64,000 bases of DNA from Streptomyces marinisediminis (GTDB taxonomy: Bacteria > Actinomycetota > Actinomycetes > Streptomycetales > Streptomycetaceae), in NCBI RefSeq assembly GCF_026262575.1, contig NZ_JAPKFL010000015.1, forward strand, positions 1 to 64,000. The letters run 5' to 3'. A program made the translations under genes and the position numbers. Each line of letters starts with the position of its first letter. Within the stretch, counting starts at the first letter, position 1. This document shows positions 55,609 to 63,792 of this stretch, one piece after another. The notes beneath the pieces are model-generated. The model was not told the origin of the DNA. It worked only from the letters and a program-made list of their open reading frames with translations, and did not search any database.

Positions 55609-56871
55609 TCAGTCCCTGGGCACGGCCGCCCCGGGCACACCGGCCGGGAGCTGCCCGGAGCCGCCGGAGGCCGCCGGGCCGCCGGACCGGGGACGCAGCA
55701 CCCCCGCGCCCAGCACCAGCCCGAAGGCCAGGACGGTGACCAGGGTGAAGGAGGTCGTCAGCGAGGTGGCCTCGGCGATGGAGCCGATCAGCGACGGCGC
55801 GATCAGGCCGGAGGTGTAGGTGATCGTGGCCACGCCGGCGATCGCCTGGCTGGGGTTGGGCCCGCTGCGCCCGGCCGCGGCGAAGGCCAGCGGCACCACG
55901 ACGGCGATGCCCAGGCCGAGCAGCGCGAAACCGCCCATCGCCGCGCCCGGGTGCCGGGCGGTGACGACGAGGACGCCGCCCGCCGTGGCGAGCACGCCGC
56001 CGACGCGCACGGTGCGCACCGCGCCGAAGCGGTCCACGATCGCGTCCCCGGCCAGCCGGGCGATGGCCATGGTGCAGGCGAAGGCGGTGGTGGAGGCGGC
56101 CGCCGCACCCGCCGACGTGCCCAGCACGTCCCGCAGGTAGACCGCGGACCAGTCCAGGCTCGCCCCTTCCGCGAACACCGCGCAGAACCCCACAGCGCCG
56201 ATGATCAGCGCCGACTTCGGGGGCAGGGTGAAGCGCGGCGGCGGATGCTCGTCCGGCGCGCTGCGCAGGTCCAGCACACCCTGGCAGGCGACCGCGCCCA
56301 GGACGGTGAGGACGGCGGCCACGAGCGCGAAGTGCGCCAGCGCGTCGAGCCGGGCGTGGGCGGCGACCGTCCCGCCCGCCGAGCCGAGCAGTGCGCCCAC
56401 GCTCCACATGCCGTGCAACCCGGACATGATGGACCGGCCGAGCCGGTGCTCGACCTCCACCCCGAGCGCGTTCATCGCGACGTCCGACATGCCCGCCGTC
56501 GCGCCGAAGACGAACAGCGCCGCGCAGAGGCTGAGCAGGTTGGGGGCGAGCGCCGGGAGCACCAGCGCGGCCGTCCACAGCGCCAGCAGCCAGCGCAGCG
56601 CGGTGCGGGCCCCGAAGCGGTGGCTGATCCGCCCGGCGAGCGGCATGGCGAGGGAGGCGCCGATCGCGGGGAAGGCGAGGGCGAGCCCGAGTTGGCCGGC
56701 GCTCAGGCCGGCGTGGTCCTGCACCCAGGGGATCCGGGTGGCGAAGCTGCCGGTGACGGAGCCGTGCACGGCGAAGACCGCCGCGACGGCCACCCGGGCG
56801 CGCCGCAGTTCTCGCGGCGCGCCGGGCGCGTCGTGCGCCGCCTGGCGCTCCAGCCCGTTGTCGTCGGCCAT
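55609..56871 (-). CDS. MFS transporter
   Basis: A 420-residue major facilitator with 12 predicted membrane segments. The N-terminal half has VAVAAVFAVHGSVTGSFATRIPWVQDHAGLS and the loop-2 motif LAGRISHRFGARTALR; the second half begins KSALIIGAVGFCAVFAEGASLDWSAVYL, a pattern seen in the YbjJ-like branch of the family. The substrate is not known; divergence from a ROK-family repressor suggests a sugar or sugar-related compound. The ATG at 56871 follows GGGAGGC at about 12 nt; the frame remains open far upstream but runs antisense through the ROK gene. Confidence 0.85.
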   Translation of the reverse strand: MADDNGLERQAAHDAPGAPRELRRARVAVAAVFAVHGSVTGSFATRIPWVQDHAGLSAGQLGLALAFPAIGASLAMPLAGRISHRFGARTALRWLLALWTAALVLPALAPNLLSLCAALFVFGATAGMSDVAMNALGVEVEHRLGRSIMSGLHGMWSVGALLGSAGGTVAAHARLDALAHFALVAAVLTVLGAVACQGVLDLRSAPDEHPPPRFTLPPKSALIIGAVGFCAVFAEGASLDWSAVYLRDVLGTSAGAAAASTTAFACTMAIARLAGDAIVDRFGAVRTVRVGGVLATAGGVLVVTARHPGAAMGGFALLGLGIAVVVPLAFAAAGRSGPNPSQAIAGVATITYTSGLIAPSLIGSIAEATSLTTSFTLVTVLAFGLVLGAGVLRPRSGGPAASGGSGQLPAGVPGAAVPRD

Positions 56872-56971
56872 GTCGGCCCAGCCTCCCGCAGTCCGTGGTT
56901 GGTCGCGCGCGGCACGGGACGCGCCGCGCGCCGCGCGGGTCCCGCGGGACCCGGTGCACGGGCATAAACTA

Positions 56972-56997
56972 TCAGGAAGGTAACCTGAAAGATATCT
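56972..56997. promoter_or_regulatory. Operator-like palindromes between MFS and ROK genes
   Basis: TCAGG (56972-56976) and CCTGA (56984-56988) form an inverted repeat with a 7-bp spacer, followed by the palindrome AGATATCT (56990-56997). This is an unusually AT-rich island (ATAAACTATC to ATCTCTGAAAGG) in the 144-bp divergent promoter region, just upstream of the ROK ribosome binding site. A minus-strand TAGTTT near 56965-56970 could be the MFS -10 box. Confidence 0.5.
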
Positions 56998-57015
56998 CTG
57001 AAAGGATTTCCCGGT

Positions 57016-58278
57016 GTGAGACCTCTCCACGCACCGCCCGCCACGGGCCGCCCGGGCGGGCCGCCCGCCACCGTGCGCTCCGGCTCCGGCTTCGGCTCCG
57101 CCTCGCCGAGCACCGCGCGCGCCATCAACGACCGGCTGGCCCTCGACCACCTTGCGCGGGAGGGGCCGCTGACCGCCGGGCAGCTCAAGACCCGCACCGG
57201 CCTGTCCCGGCCCAGCGTCGCCGACCTGCTGGAGCGCCTGGGCGCCGCCGGGCTCGTCGCGGTGGTGGGGGAGACGGGCGCCGAGCGCCGCGGGCCGAAC
57301 GCGAAGCTGTACGGGATCGTCGCCGAGCGGGCCCACCTGGCGGGCCTGGACGTGCGCACCGGCGGCGTCACGGTGGCGGTGGCCGACCTGCTGGGGCAGC
57401 CGCTGGCCGAGGCCGCGCTGCCCGTCGCACCCACCGCGCCCCCCGCGCAGGTCACCGGCGCCGCGGTGGACCTGGTGCGGCGGACGGCCGCCGACGCGGG
57501 CGTCGGCGCCCTGCACACCCTGGCCGTCGGGGCCCCGGGCCTGGTCGACCACGCCACCGGGCGGCTGCGCGACCTCGGCACCCCGCCCGGCTGGCACGGC
57601 GGCCTCGTCACCGCGCTGCGGCGCGGCTTCGGCGTGCCGGTGCTGCTGGAGAACGAGGTCAACCTGGCCGCGCTGGCCGAGCAGCGGCTCGGGGCCGCGC
57701 GGGACCGCGACACCTTCGTACTGCTCTGGCTCGGCCACGGGGTCGGCGCGGCCGTCGTCCTGGACGGAGCGCTGCGCCGCGGGGCCTCCGGCGGCACCGG
57801 TGAGATCGGCTTCCTGCCGGTGCCGGGGACCACGGAGCAGCCCACCGCGGGCGGCTGCGCGGGCGGCTTCTTCTCCCTGGCCGCCAGCGCCGCCGTCACC
57901 GCGCTCGCCCGGCGGCACGGCGCGTCGGCGCCCGGCGACGCGGCCGAAGACGCCGCTGGCGCCGTGGCCGCCGCGGTGACCGGGCGCACGCCGCGCGACG
58001 AGGAGTTCCTCGACGAGCTGGCCGGGCGGGTCGCCGTGGGGGCGGCCGCCATCTGCGCCGTGCTCGACCCCGGCTGCGTGGTGCTCGGCGGGGAGACCGG
58101 CCGGGCGGGCGGCGGCGCGCTCGCGGACAGGGTGGCCGACCGCCTCGCCCGGATGGTGCCGCTGCCCACCGAGGTCCGGGCAGGCACCGTCGGCGGGGGC
58201 GCGGTCCTGCGCGGGGCGGTGCTCACGGCCATGGACGCGGCGCAGCACGCGCTGTTCGGGCCGGGCGTCCCGGCATAG
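57016..58278 (+). CDS. ROK-family transcriptional regulator
   Basis: A 420-residue regulator. A winged HTH lies at about residues 35-95 (RLALDHLAREGPLTAGQLKTRTGLSRPSVADLLERLGAAGLV), followed by a ROK domain (GLDVRTGGVTVAVADLLGQ, AVGAPGLVD, VLLENEVNLAALAEQRLG, LWLGHGVGAAVVLDGALRRGASGGTGEIGFLP). The cysteine-rich zinc motif of ROK proteins (CxCGxxGC) is reduced to GGCAGGFFS, so zinc binding is doubtful. It probably represses the divergent MFS gene in response to a sugar. The GTG at 57016 follows AAAGGA. Confidence 0.9.
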   Translation: MRPLHAPPATGRPGGPPATVRSGSGFGSASPSTARAINDRLALDHLAREGPLTAGQLKTRTGLSRPSVADLLERLGAAGLVAVVGETGAERRGPNAKLYGIVAERAHLAGLDVRTGGVTVAVADLLGQPLAEAALPVAPTAPPAQVTGAAVDLVRRTAADAGVGALHTLAVGAPGLVDHATGRLRDLGTPPGWHGGLVTALRRGFGVPVLLENEVNLAALAEQRLGAARDRDTFVLLWLGHGVGAAVVLDGALRRGASGGTGEIGFLPVPGTTEQPTAGGCAGGFFSLAASAAVTALARRHGASAPGDAAEDAAGAVAAAVTGRTPRDEEFLDELAGRVAVGAAAICAVLDPGCVVLGGETGRAGGGALADRVADRLARMVPLPTEVRAGTVGGGAVLRGAVLTAMDAAQHALFGPGVPA

Positions 58279-58282
58279 CGGC

Positions 58283-58323
58283 GGCCCTGGCGGGCGGCGT
58301 CGAGCGCGGCGCCCGCCAGGGCC
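58283..58323. terminator. Bidirectional terminator between ROK gene and chitinase
   Basis: GGCCCTGGCGGGC (58283-58295) and GCCCGCCAGGGCC (58311-58323) form a perfect 13-bp stem between two convergent genes. Confidence 0.75.
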
Positions 58324-58339
58324 GGGTCAGCGGAGGGGC

Positions 58340-60685
58340 TCAGCAGGCGCCGAGGTCCTCCCACACGCCCCACTGGCCGGTGGTGCCGGGCTCGTCGCCC
58401 TGGGTCCACCACTTGGCGCGCCAGGTGCGGCCGTCCCACGCGACGGTGTCGCCGCTGTTGTAGACGTCGCCGGCCACCCACGCCGGGGCGGAGCACTCGC
58501 CCGGCTCACCGGGGTCGCCCGGGTCACCGGGGCCGCCGGGGTCGCCCGGGGTCGTGCCGCGCGCCAGGTCGCCGGGGATCGCGTACCGGGTGCCGTCCAC
58601 CGTCACCGTCCAGTTGGACGGCGTCGAGACGGGCAGGTAGTAGACGAAGTCCAGGGCCACCGTGGCGCCCGGGGCCAGCGACTGCCAGCCCGGGAGCTTC
58701 AGCGACACCCGGTGGTACTCGCCCTTCAGCCCGCCGACGTTGTCGCCGGTGTGGTCGCTGCGCACGATCGTCGAGCCGAAGCCGGACTGGTCGCGGGCGT
58801 TGCCCGGGGCGGAGGTGGCGTAGTCGAACTGGAACTCCGTGCCGCCCGGGAGCGTCACGTCGGAGTTGTTGGTGATGCTCAGCTTGGGGTTGATCGGGTA
58901 GTTGGAGTCGCCGAGCGCGAAGTCGGAGAACGCCACGTCCACGTCGATGGTCTCGGTGGGCATGTCGGTCGTCGCCCGCGTGGCGCCGTAGGGCGTGGCG
59001 TCGGCGAACGCCTCGTGCATGAGCGTGGTGAGCGTCTCGCCCTGCTCGTACTGGCCCTTGGCCTCGTTCCAGGCGTAGTCACCGGCCAGCTCCCACATCA
59101 TGGTGCCGCCGATGCCCTCGTCCACCACGTACTGGGCCTTGGCCCGGACCGACTGCTCGTCCTCGGTGGACAGGAACACCTTCTTCTGCGGGTTCCACAG
59201 CCACGGCGAGGTCAGGGTGGAGTCGTAGTGCCGCTCGTAGGTGCCGGTGAGCTCGGTGTCGGCGGGGAAGCCGTACTGGCCGAGGTAGTCGCCGACGATC
59301 CCCTTCTCCAGGTTCTTGGCGTGCCACATCGGGTTGGAGCCGGCCGGCGACTCCTTGCCCTCGGTGTCCAGGTCGTGCCACAGGTTGTCGATGCCGACGG
59401 CGCCATCACCGCACTTGGTCAGGCCCGCGCCGGCCGGGCACTCGCTGGCCGGGGCCTTGCCCCACAGCCCGTTCGTGCCACCGGTGACGTTCTTCCAGCC
59501 GCGCGTGTAGTACGGCAGGCCGATGTTGATGCGCCCGGCGGGCATGGAGCCGCGGAAGTAGTGGTACGCCCAGTCGGCGTTCAGGTAGCCGATGCCGCCG
59601 TACTGCGCGGCGTCGTAGATCCCCGCGGCGGCCAGCTCGCCGTCCCTGCCGTCGTCGAACAGCGCGGCGTTGGGCCCCACGTACTCGTTCCAGGCGCCGT
59701 GCAGGTCGTAGGACATGATGTTGACGTAGTCCAGGTACTTGGCCGTCTGGTACGTCTCCATGCCGCGCAGCAGGTAGCCGGAGGAGGGCGCCGCGACGGT
59801 CAGCAGGTAGTGCTGGTCGTCGGCCGCGCCGGCCCGGTCGAGCTTCTCGCGCAGCACCTTCATCAGCTCGGCGTAGCCCTTGTTCAGCCCCGCCCGCCGC
59901 GGATTGGCGATGCCCCAGTCCAGCGGGTTGCCCGCGTCCTTCATCGACGTGGCGTACTCGTAGTCGATGTCCACGCCGTCGAAGCCGTACTCGCGGATGA
60001 AGTCCACGGCCGAGTCGGCGAACGTCTCGATGCCCGCGTGGTTGACCGAGCCGTCGGCGTTGGTGGCCATGGTGTAGAAGCCGCCGGAGTCCACCCGCTC
60101 GCCGTCGGGCTTGAAGTAGCCGCCCGTCTCGGCCCAGCCGCCGACGGAGACCAGCGTCTTCACGTCCGGGTGCTGCTTCTTGAACTTGTTGAGGAGGTTG
60201 AAGTGCCCCTGGTAGGAGAACTCCGGGTCCATCTCGGCGCCCTCGACGCCGGGCCAGGTCATGCCGGTGGAGGGGTTGTCCGGGCTGTCCGGGCCGACGG
60301 ACAGCTTGTTGGCCCCGTCCACGTGGGCGAACGCGTAGTTGAGGTGGGTGACCTTGTCCCACGGGATGTCGGAGGCGAGGTAGGCGTCGCGCCCGTCCTT
60401 GCCGGTGCGCCAGCTCGTGAAGTAGCCGATGACGCGGCGCTGGTGGTCCGCGCCCATCTGCTCACGGCCGTCGCTGTCGTAGACGGTGCAGTAGGGCACG
60501 TCCACGCCCGGCGTGGCGTAGAGCCCGTCGGGGCGGCAGGACGCGTGGTCGGTGGCGGCCTGGGCCGCGGACGCGGCCGGAGCGGCCTGGACCGGCGCGG
60601 CGGAGAGCGCGCCGAGCAGCAGCCCGGCGACGGCCGTCGCGGCCGCCCCGAGCTGGGCTCTGGCGCGGTTGCGTTGGGGGAACAC
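58340..60685 (-). CDS. Secreted GH18 chitinase with C-terminal chitin-binding domain
   Basis: A 781-residue secreted chitinase. A signal peptide occupies residues 1-34 (basic start, hydrophobic GLLLGALSAAPVQA, cleavage near A34). The GH18 TIM barrel spans about 83-575, with SVGG at 180-183 and the catalytic DGVDIDYE at 236-243 (proton donor E243). A beta-sandwich region (about 590-700, SDFALGDSNYPINPKLSITNNSDVTLPGG) resembles the ChiC-type C-terminal domain. A GDPGGPGDPGDPGEPGE linker leads to a CBM5/12-like chitin-binding domain (APAWVAGDVYNSGDTVAWDGRTWRAKWWTQGDEP). The ATG at 60685 follows AGGAGG. DasR-like sites lie in the promoter. Confidence 0.93.
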   Translation of the reverse strand: MFPQRNRARAQLGAAATAVAGLLLGALSAAPVQAAPAASAAQAATDHASCRPDGLYATPGVDVPYCTVYDSDGREQMGADHQRRVIGYFTSWRTGKDGRDAYLASDIPWDKVTHLNYAFAHVDGANKLSVGPDSPDNPSTGMTWPGVEGAEMDPEFSYQGHFNLLNKFKKQHPDVKTLVSVGGWAETGGYFKPDGERVDSGGFYTMATNADGSVNHAGIETFADSAVDFIREYGFDGVDIDYEYATSMKDAGNPLDWGIANPRRAGLNKGYAELMKVLREKLDRAGAADDQHYLLTVAAPSSGYLLRGMETYQTAKYLDYVNIMSYDLHGAWNEYVGPNAALFDDGRDGELAAAGIYDAAQYGGIGYLNADWAYHYFRGSMPAGRINIGLPYYTRGWKNVTGGTNGLWGKAPASECPAGAGLTKCGDGAVGIDNLWHDLDTEGKESPAGSNPMWHAKNLEKGIVGDYLGQYGFPADTELTGTYERHYDSTLTSPWLWNPQKKVFLSTEDEQSVRAKAQYVVDEGIGGTMMWELAGDYAWNEAKGQYEQGETLTTLMHEAFADATPYGATRATTDMPTETIDVDVAFSDFALGDSNYPINPKLSITNNSDVTLPGGTEFQFDYATSAPGNARDQSGFGSTIVRSDHTGDNVGGLKGEYHRVSLKLPGWQSLAPGATVALDFVYYLPVSTPSNWTVTVDGTRYAIPGDLARGTTPGDPGGPGDPGDPGEPGECSAPAWVAGDVYNSGDTVAWDGRTWRAKWWTQGDEPGTTGQWGVWEDLGAC

Positions 60686-60736
60686 GGTGAGGTCCTCCTG
60701 GTGAGGGCAGGCGGATGTGGAGGGCAGGTGGCGCTG

Positions 60737-60765
60737 AGCGTAAGAGGACTAGACCAGTCGGTCAA
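60737..60765 (-). promoter_or_regulatory. Chitinase promoter
   Basis: Read on the minus strand, TTGACC (plus 60760-60765) and TACGCT (plus 60737-60742) are separated by 17 bp. This is a standard vegetative promoter; its spacer is filled by a DasR-like site. The leader would be about 45 nt. Confidence 0.7.
60743..60758. promoter_or_regulatory. DasR-like site (dre) 1 in the chitinase promoter
   Basis: AGAGGACTAGACCAGT matches the dre consensus ACTGGTCTAGACCAGT at 13 of 16 positions, with the right half perfect. It lies exactly between the -35 and -10 boxes. DasR is the GntR-family repressor controlled by glucosamine-6-phosphate. Confidence 0.75.
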
Positions 60766-60780
60766 TAGGTATGGACCAAT
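60765..60780. promoter_or_regulatory. DasR-like site (dre) 2 upstream of the -35
   Basis: ATAGGTATGGACCAAT matches the same consensus at 11 of 16 positions and begins 22 bp (two turns) from site 1. Paired direct repeats of this type are known in streptomycete chitinase promoters. Confidence 0.55.
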
Positions 60781-60900
60781 GACTTGGACGCGCCAACTGG
60801 CCCCCGGACCCCGGCAGATGTCCCGCCCACCCCACGCGCCGCCCCCGCCCCGGGAACGCCCGCCCCGCCCCGCACCCGCTTCCGCGCGCACCGGCTCGCT

Positions 60901-60944
60901 CCCCGGGGCGCGCGGCGCGAGGCCCCGGGGCGCGCGGCGCGAGG
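60901..60944. repeat. 22-bp tandem duplication
   Basis: CCCCGGGGCGCGCGGCGCGAGG occurs twice without interruption (60901-60922 and 60923-60944), followed by a decayed third start CCCGGGGGCG. It lies in the gap between the chitinase and rib promoters. Confidence 0.9.
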
Positions 60945-61095
60945 CCCGGGGGCGTCCGGGGCGGCCCGGGGGAGTGGAGGCGGGGCGCGCCCGGCCCGTG
61001 CCGGGGGCGGACGTGGCCGATCACACAGCGCCGGGAGCCCTCCGCCCCTCCCACCGCGGCGCGGTCGTGGCACACTGGGCCCAGAAGTGACGTCA

Positions 61096-61222
61096 GCGCA
61101 CTCCGGGGTCGGTGAAAGTCCGAACCGGCGGTTACAGTCCGCGACCCGTCCGCAGCCAGCGGCCGGTTGACCAGGTGAAACTCCTGGACCGACGGTGAAA
61201 GTCCGGATGGGAGGCAGTGCGC
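61096..61222 (+). promoter_or_regulatory. FMN riboswitch (RFN element)
   Basis: The closing P1 stem is GCGCACT (61096-61102) with AGTGCGC (61216-61222). The conserved core is present: GGGGTCGGTGAAAGTCCGAACCGGCGGT near the 5' side and CGACGGTGAAAGTCCGGATGGGAG near the 3' side, with the variable arm (CCGCGACCCG ... GGTTGACCAGGTGAAACTCCTGGACC) between. FMN binding should lower expression of ribD-ribE-ribM-ribBA. The ribD start lies 130 nt downstream, so control at either transcription or translation is possible. Confidence 0.93.
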
Positions 61223-61351
61223 GGCGGCCGCAGGCAGCAGGTGCCGCCGACCCGCGCCCCGCACGGGGCCCGGCGAGCGCACCCCGTCGCCGACGCGTCC
61301 GCCGGTCGTGCCACGCGCCCCGGAGTCCGCCCGAAGAGGCAGGAGGACCCG

Positions 61352-62500
61352 GTGGCCGCCACCGCACTCGCCGCGCCGCACGAGCGGGACGCGATGCGCC
61401 GCGCGATCGCGCTCTCCGCCCGCGGCCTCGGCCTCACCAGCCCCAACCCGGTCGTCGGCTGCGTCGTCCTGGACGCTGACGGGCGCACCGTCGGCGAGGG
61501 CTGGCACAAGCGCGCGGGCGGCCCCCACGCGGAGGTGCACGCGCTCGCCGAGGCCGGGGACGACGCCCGCGGCGGCACCGCGGTGGTCACCCTGGAGCCG
61601 TGCGACCACACCGGGCGCACCGGCCCGTGCACCCGGGCGCTCCTGGCTGCCGGGATCGCCCGCGTCCTGTACGCGGTGGCCGACCCCACGCCGACCGCGG
61701 GCGGCGGCGCCACCGCCCTCGCCGCCGCCGGGGTCGAGGTGCGCGCCGGTCTGCTCGCCCAGGAGGCCGCCGACGTCAACGCCCCCTGGCTGACCGCCGT
61801 CCGGCTGGGCCGCCCGCACGTCCACTGGAAGTACGCCGCGACCCTCGACGGCCGCACCGCGGCCGCCGACGGCAGCAGCCGCTGGATCACCTCGGCCGAG
61901 GCCCGCGCCGACGTGCACCGGCTGCGCGCGCGGTGCGACGCCGTGCTCGTGGGCTCGGGCACCGCCCGCGCCGACGACCCGCACCTGGCGGTGCGCGGCG
62001 TGCCCGGCGCCCGCCAGCCGCTGCGGGTGGTGGTGGACACCGAGGCCCGCGCGGTCACCGCGGGCGCGCGGGTGCTCGACGCCGCCGCCCCCACCCTCGT
62101 CGCGGTGGCCGAGGACGCCGACGCGGGAGCGCTGGAGGGGCGCGCCGACCTGCTGCGCCTGCCCCGCGCGCGCACCGGCCGCGGTGTGGACCTGGCCGCC
62201 CTGCTCACCGCCCTGCACGCCCGGGACGTGCACGGCGTGCTGCTGGAGGGCGGCGCCACGCTCGCCGGGGCGTTCGCCGCCGCCGGCCTGGTGGACCGGG
62301 TCACCGGCTACCTCGCGCCCGCGCTGCTGGGCACCGGCCCGCCCGCCCTGGCCGACGCGGGTGTCACCACCATCGCCCAGGCCCTGCGCCTGCGCCTGAC
62401 CGAAGCCGTCCCCGTGGGCCCCGACCTGCGGGTGACCGCCGTGCCCGTGCCGGGCCCCGCCGCCCGTCCGTCCGCCCCCACCATGGCCGAGGAGCGCTGA
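61352..62500 (+). CDS. ribD: Bifunctional riboflavin deaminase-reductase RibD
   Basis: A 382-residue enzyme catalysing the second and third steps of riboflavin synthesis. The N-terminal zinc deaminase domain has H59-A-E61 (GGPHAEVHAL) and C84/C93 (LEPCDHTGRTGPC). The C-terminal NADPH-dependent reductase domain begins at about residue 155 (PHVHWKYAATLDGRTAAADGSSRWITS) and ends with the EGGATLAGAFAAAGLVD motif. The GTG at 61352 has GCAGGAGGA upstream. ribE starts at the base after the stop. Confidence 0.95.
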   Translation: MAATALAAPHERDAMRRAIALSARGLGLTSPNPVVGCVVLDADGRTVGEGWHKRAGGPHAEVHALAEAGDDARGGTAVVTLEPCDHTGRTGPCTRALLAAGIARVLYAVADPTPTAGGGATALAAAGVEVRAGLLAQEAADVNAPWLTAVRLGRPHVHWKYAATLDGRTAAADGSSRWITSAEARADVHRLRARCDAVLVGSGTARADDPHLAVRGVPGARQPLRVVVDTEARAVTAGARVLDAAAPTLVAVAEDADAGALEGRADLLRLPRARTGRGVDLAALLTALHARDVHGVLLEGGATLAGAFAAAGLVDRVTGYLAPALLGTGPPALADAGVTTIAQALRLRLTEAVPVGPDLRVTAVPVPGPAARPSAPTMAEER

Positions 62501-63130
62501 GTGTTCACCGGAATCGTCGAAGAACTGGGTGAGGTCACCGCCATCGAGGACCTCGGTGACTCCTCCCGCCTGACCCTGCGCGGGCCGCTGGTCACCAAGG
62601 ACGCCGCGCACGGCGACTCGATCGCCGTCAACGGGGTGTGCCTGACCGTCGTGACCGCCGTGGACGGCGAGTTCACCGCCGACGTCATGGCCGAGACGCT
62701 GCGCCGCTCCAGCCTGGGCGCCCTCGCCGTCGGCTCCCGGGTCAACCTGGAGCGGCCCATGGCGCTGGGCGGGCGGCTGGGCGGCCACCTGGTGCAGGGC
62801 CACGTCGACGGCACCGGCACGCTCGCCGCGCGCACGCCCGGCGAGCACTGGGAGGTCGTGCGCGTCACCCTGCCGGCCGACCTGGCCCGCTACGTGGTGG
62901 ACAAGGGCTCGATCACGGTGGACGGCGTCAGCCTCACCGTCGTCGAGGCCGGTCCCGACTGGTTCACCGTCAGCCTCATCCCCACCACGCTGGACCTGAC
63001 CACCCTGGGCACCAAGGGGGTCGGCGACCCGGTGAACCTGGAGGTCGACGTCCTGGCCAAGTACGTCGAACGGCTGCTGGCCCACCGGGGCCAAGGCGAA
63101 GCGGCCGCCGGGGCGGGCGGCGTCCGGTGA
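62501..63130 (+). CDS. ribE: Riboflavin synthase alpha subunit
   Basis: A 209-residue trimeric riboflavin synthase that dismutates two 6,7-dimethyl-8-ribityllumazines. Two homologous lumazine-binding halves are visible, [12 protein letters not shown] and a second starting near residue 97 ([13 protein letters not shown]), each with a G-x-S-(I/L)-A/T-V-N/D-G-V-x-L-T motif ([29 protein letters not shown]). The GTG at 62501 abuts the ribD stop, and the stop overlaps ribM by 4 nt. ribH is not in the window. Confidence 0.95.
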   Translation: MFTGIVEELGEVTAIEDLGDSSRLTLRGPLVTKDAAHGDSIAVNGVCLTVVTAVDGEFTADVMAETLRRSSLGALAVGSRVNLERPMALGGRLGGHLVQGHVDGTGTLAARTPGEHWEVVRVTLPADLARYVVDKGSITVDGVSLTVVEAGPDWFTVSLIPTTLDLTTLGTKGVGDPVNLEVDVLAKYVERLLAHRGQGEAAAGAGGVR

Positions 63131-63792
63131 GCGCCCTGGACGGGCTCAACGCCGTCGCCTTCGAGGCGTTCGGGCAGCCGGTGATCTGGTCGGACATGGT
63201 CGGCAACCTCTTCGGCCTGGCCGCCCTGGCGCTGGGCTGGCGCCGCTCGGTCCTCACCTGGCCGGTGCAGGTCCTGGCCGGGGCGATCCTGGTGGCCGCC
63301 TACCACTCGGCGTCCCTGACCGGTGGGGTCGGCAAGCAGGTGCTGGTCGTCCTGGTCGGCCTGTGGGGCTGGTGGCAGTGGCACGGTGGCCGCCGCGACG
63401 CCGAGGACGGGCAGGTCGCCGTCCGCTTCGCCACCGGCCGCGAGCGGCTGGCACTGCTGGCCGCGACCGCGCTGGGCACCCTGGCCGTCGGCGGGCTGTT
63501 CACGGCCGTGCCCACGCTGTCGTGGAACCCCTGGCCGGACGCCTACATCTTCGTCGGCACGCTCGCCGCCATGTACGCCCAGGCCCGCGGACTGGTGGAG
63601 TTCTGGTTCGCCTGGCTGCTGGTCGACCTGGTGGGCGTGCCCCTCGCCTTCGCCAGCGGCCTGGCCTTCTCCGGCCTGGTCTACCTCGTCTACCTCGTCC
63701 TGGTCCTGTGGGGCCTGCGCGCGTGGTGGCTGCGCTCGCGCGCCGCCGCGTCGGCCGGGCGGCCCACGCAACTGGAAGGAACGGCCGTATGA
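63127..63792 (+). CDS. ribM: PnuC-family riboflavin transporter
   Basis: A 221-residue membrane protein with about six to seven hydrophobic segments of the PnuC family ([50 protein letters not shown]). In actinobacteria, PnuC-like proteins in FMN-riboswitch operons (PnuX in Corynebacterium, RibM in S. davawensis) transport riboflavin rather than nicotinamide nucleosides. Its place between ribE and ribBA, overlapping both by 4 nt, argues for riboflavin uptake. The GTG at 63127 overlaps ribE. Confidence 0.88.
   Translation: MSALDGLNAVAFEAFGQPVIWSDMVGNLFGLAALALGWRRSVLTWPVQVLAGAILVAAYHSASLTGGVGKQVLVVLVGLWGWWQWHGGRRDAEDGQVAVRFATGRERLALLAATALGTLAVGGLFTAVPTLSWNPWPDAYIFVGTLAAMYAQARGLVEFWFAWLLVDLVGVPLAFASGLAFSGLVYLVYLVLVLWGLRAWWLRSRAAASAGRPTQLEGTAV

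Larger units (their letters stand above)
60686..61351. other. 666-bp divergent region between chitinase and ribD
   Basis: From left to right it contains the chitinase leader and promoter with two dre-like sites (to 60780), about 300 bp of very GC-rich sequence with a 22-bp tandem duplication at 60901-60944, the presumed rib promoter near 61060-61075, the FMN riboswitch (61096-61222) and the remainder of the ribD leader. No protein-coding gene is supported here. Confidence 0.7.

Noticed and set aside
55609..58248. Single 879-residue minus-strand protein
   Set aside because: Its first half is antisense to the well-supported ROK gene; the real MFS protein starts at 56871 behind a ribosome binding site.
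61217..61351. 45-residue N-terminal extension of RibD
   Set aside because: It would begin inside the 3' side of the FMN riboswitch; the GTG at 61352 has a strong GGAGGA and matches the family start.
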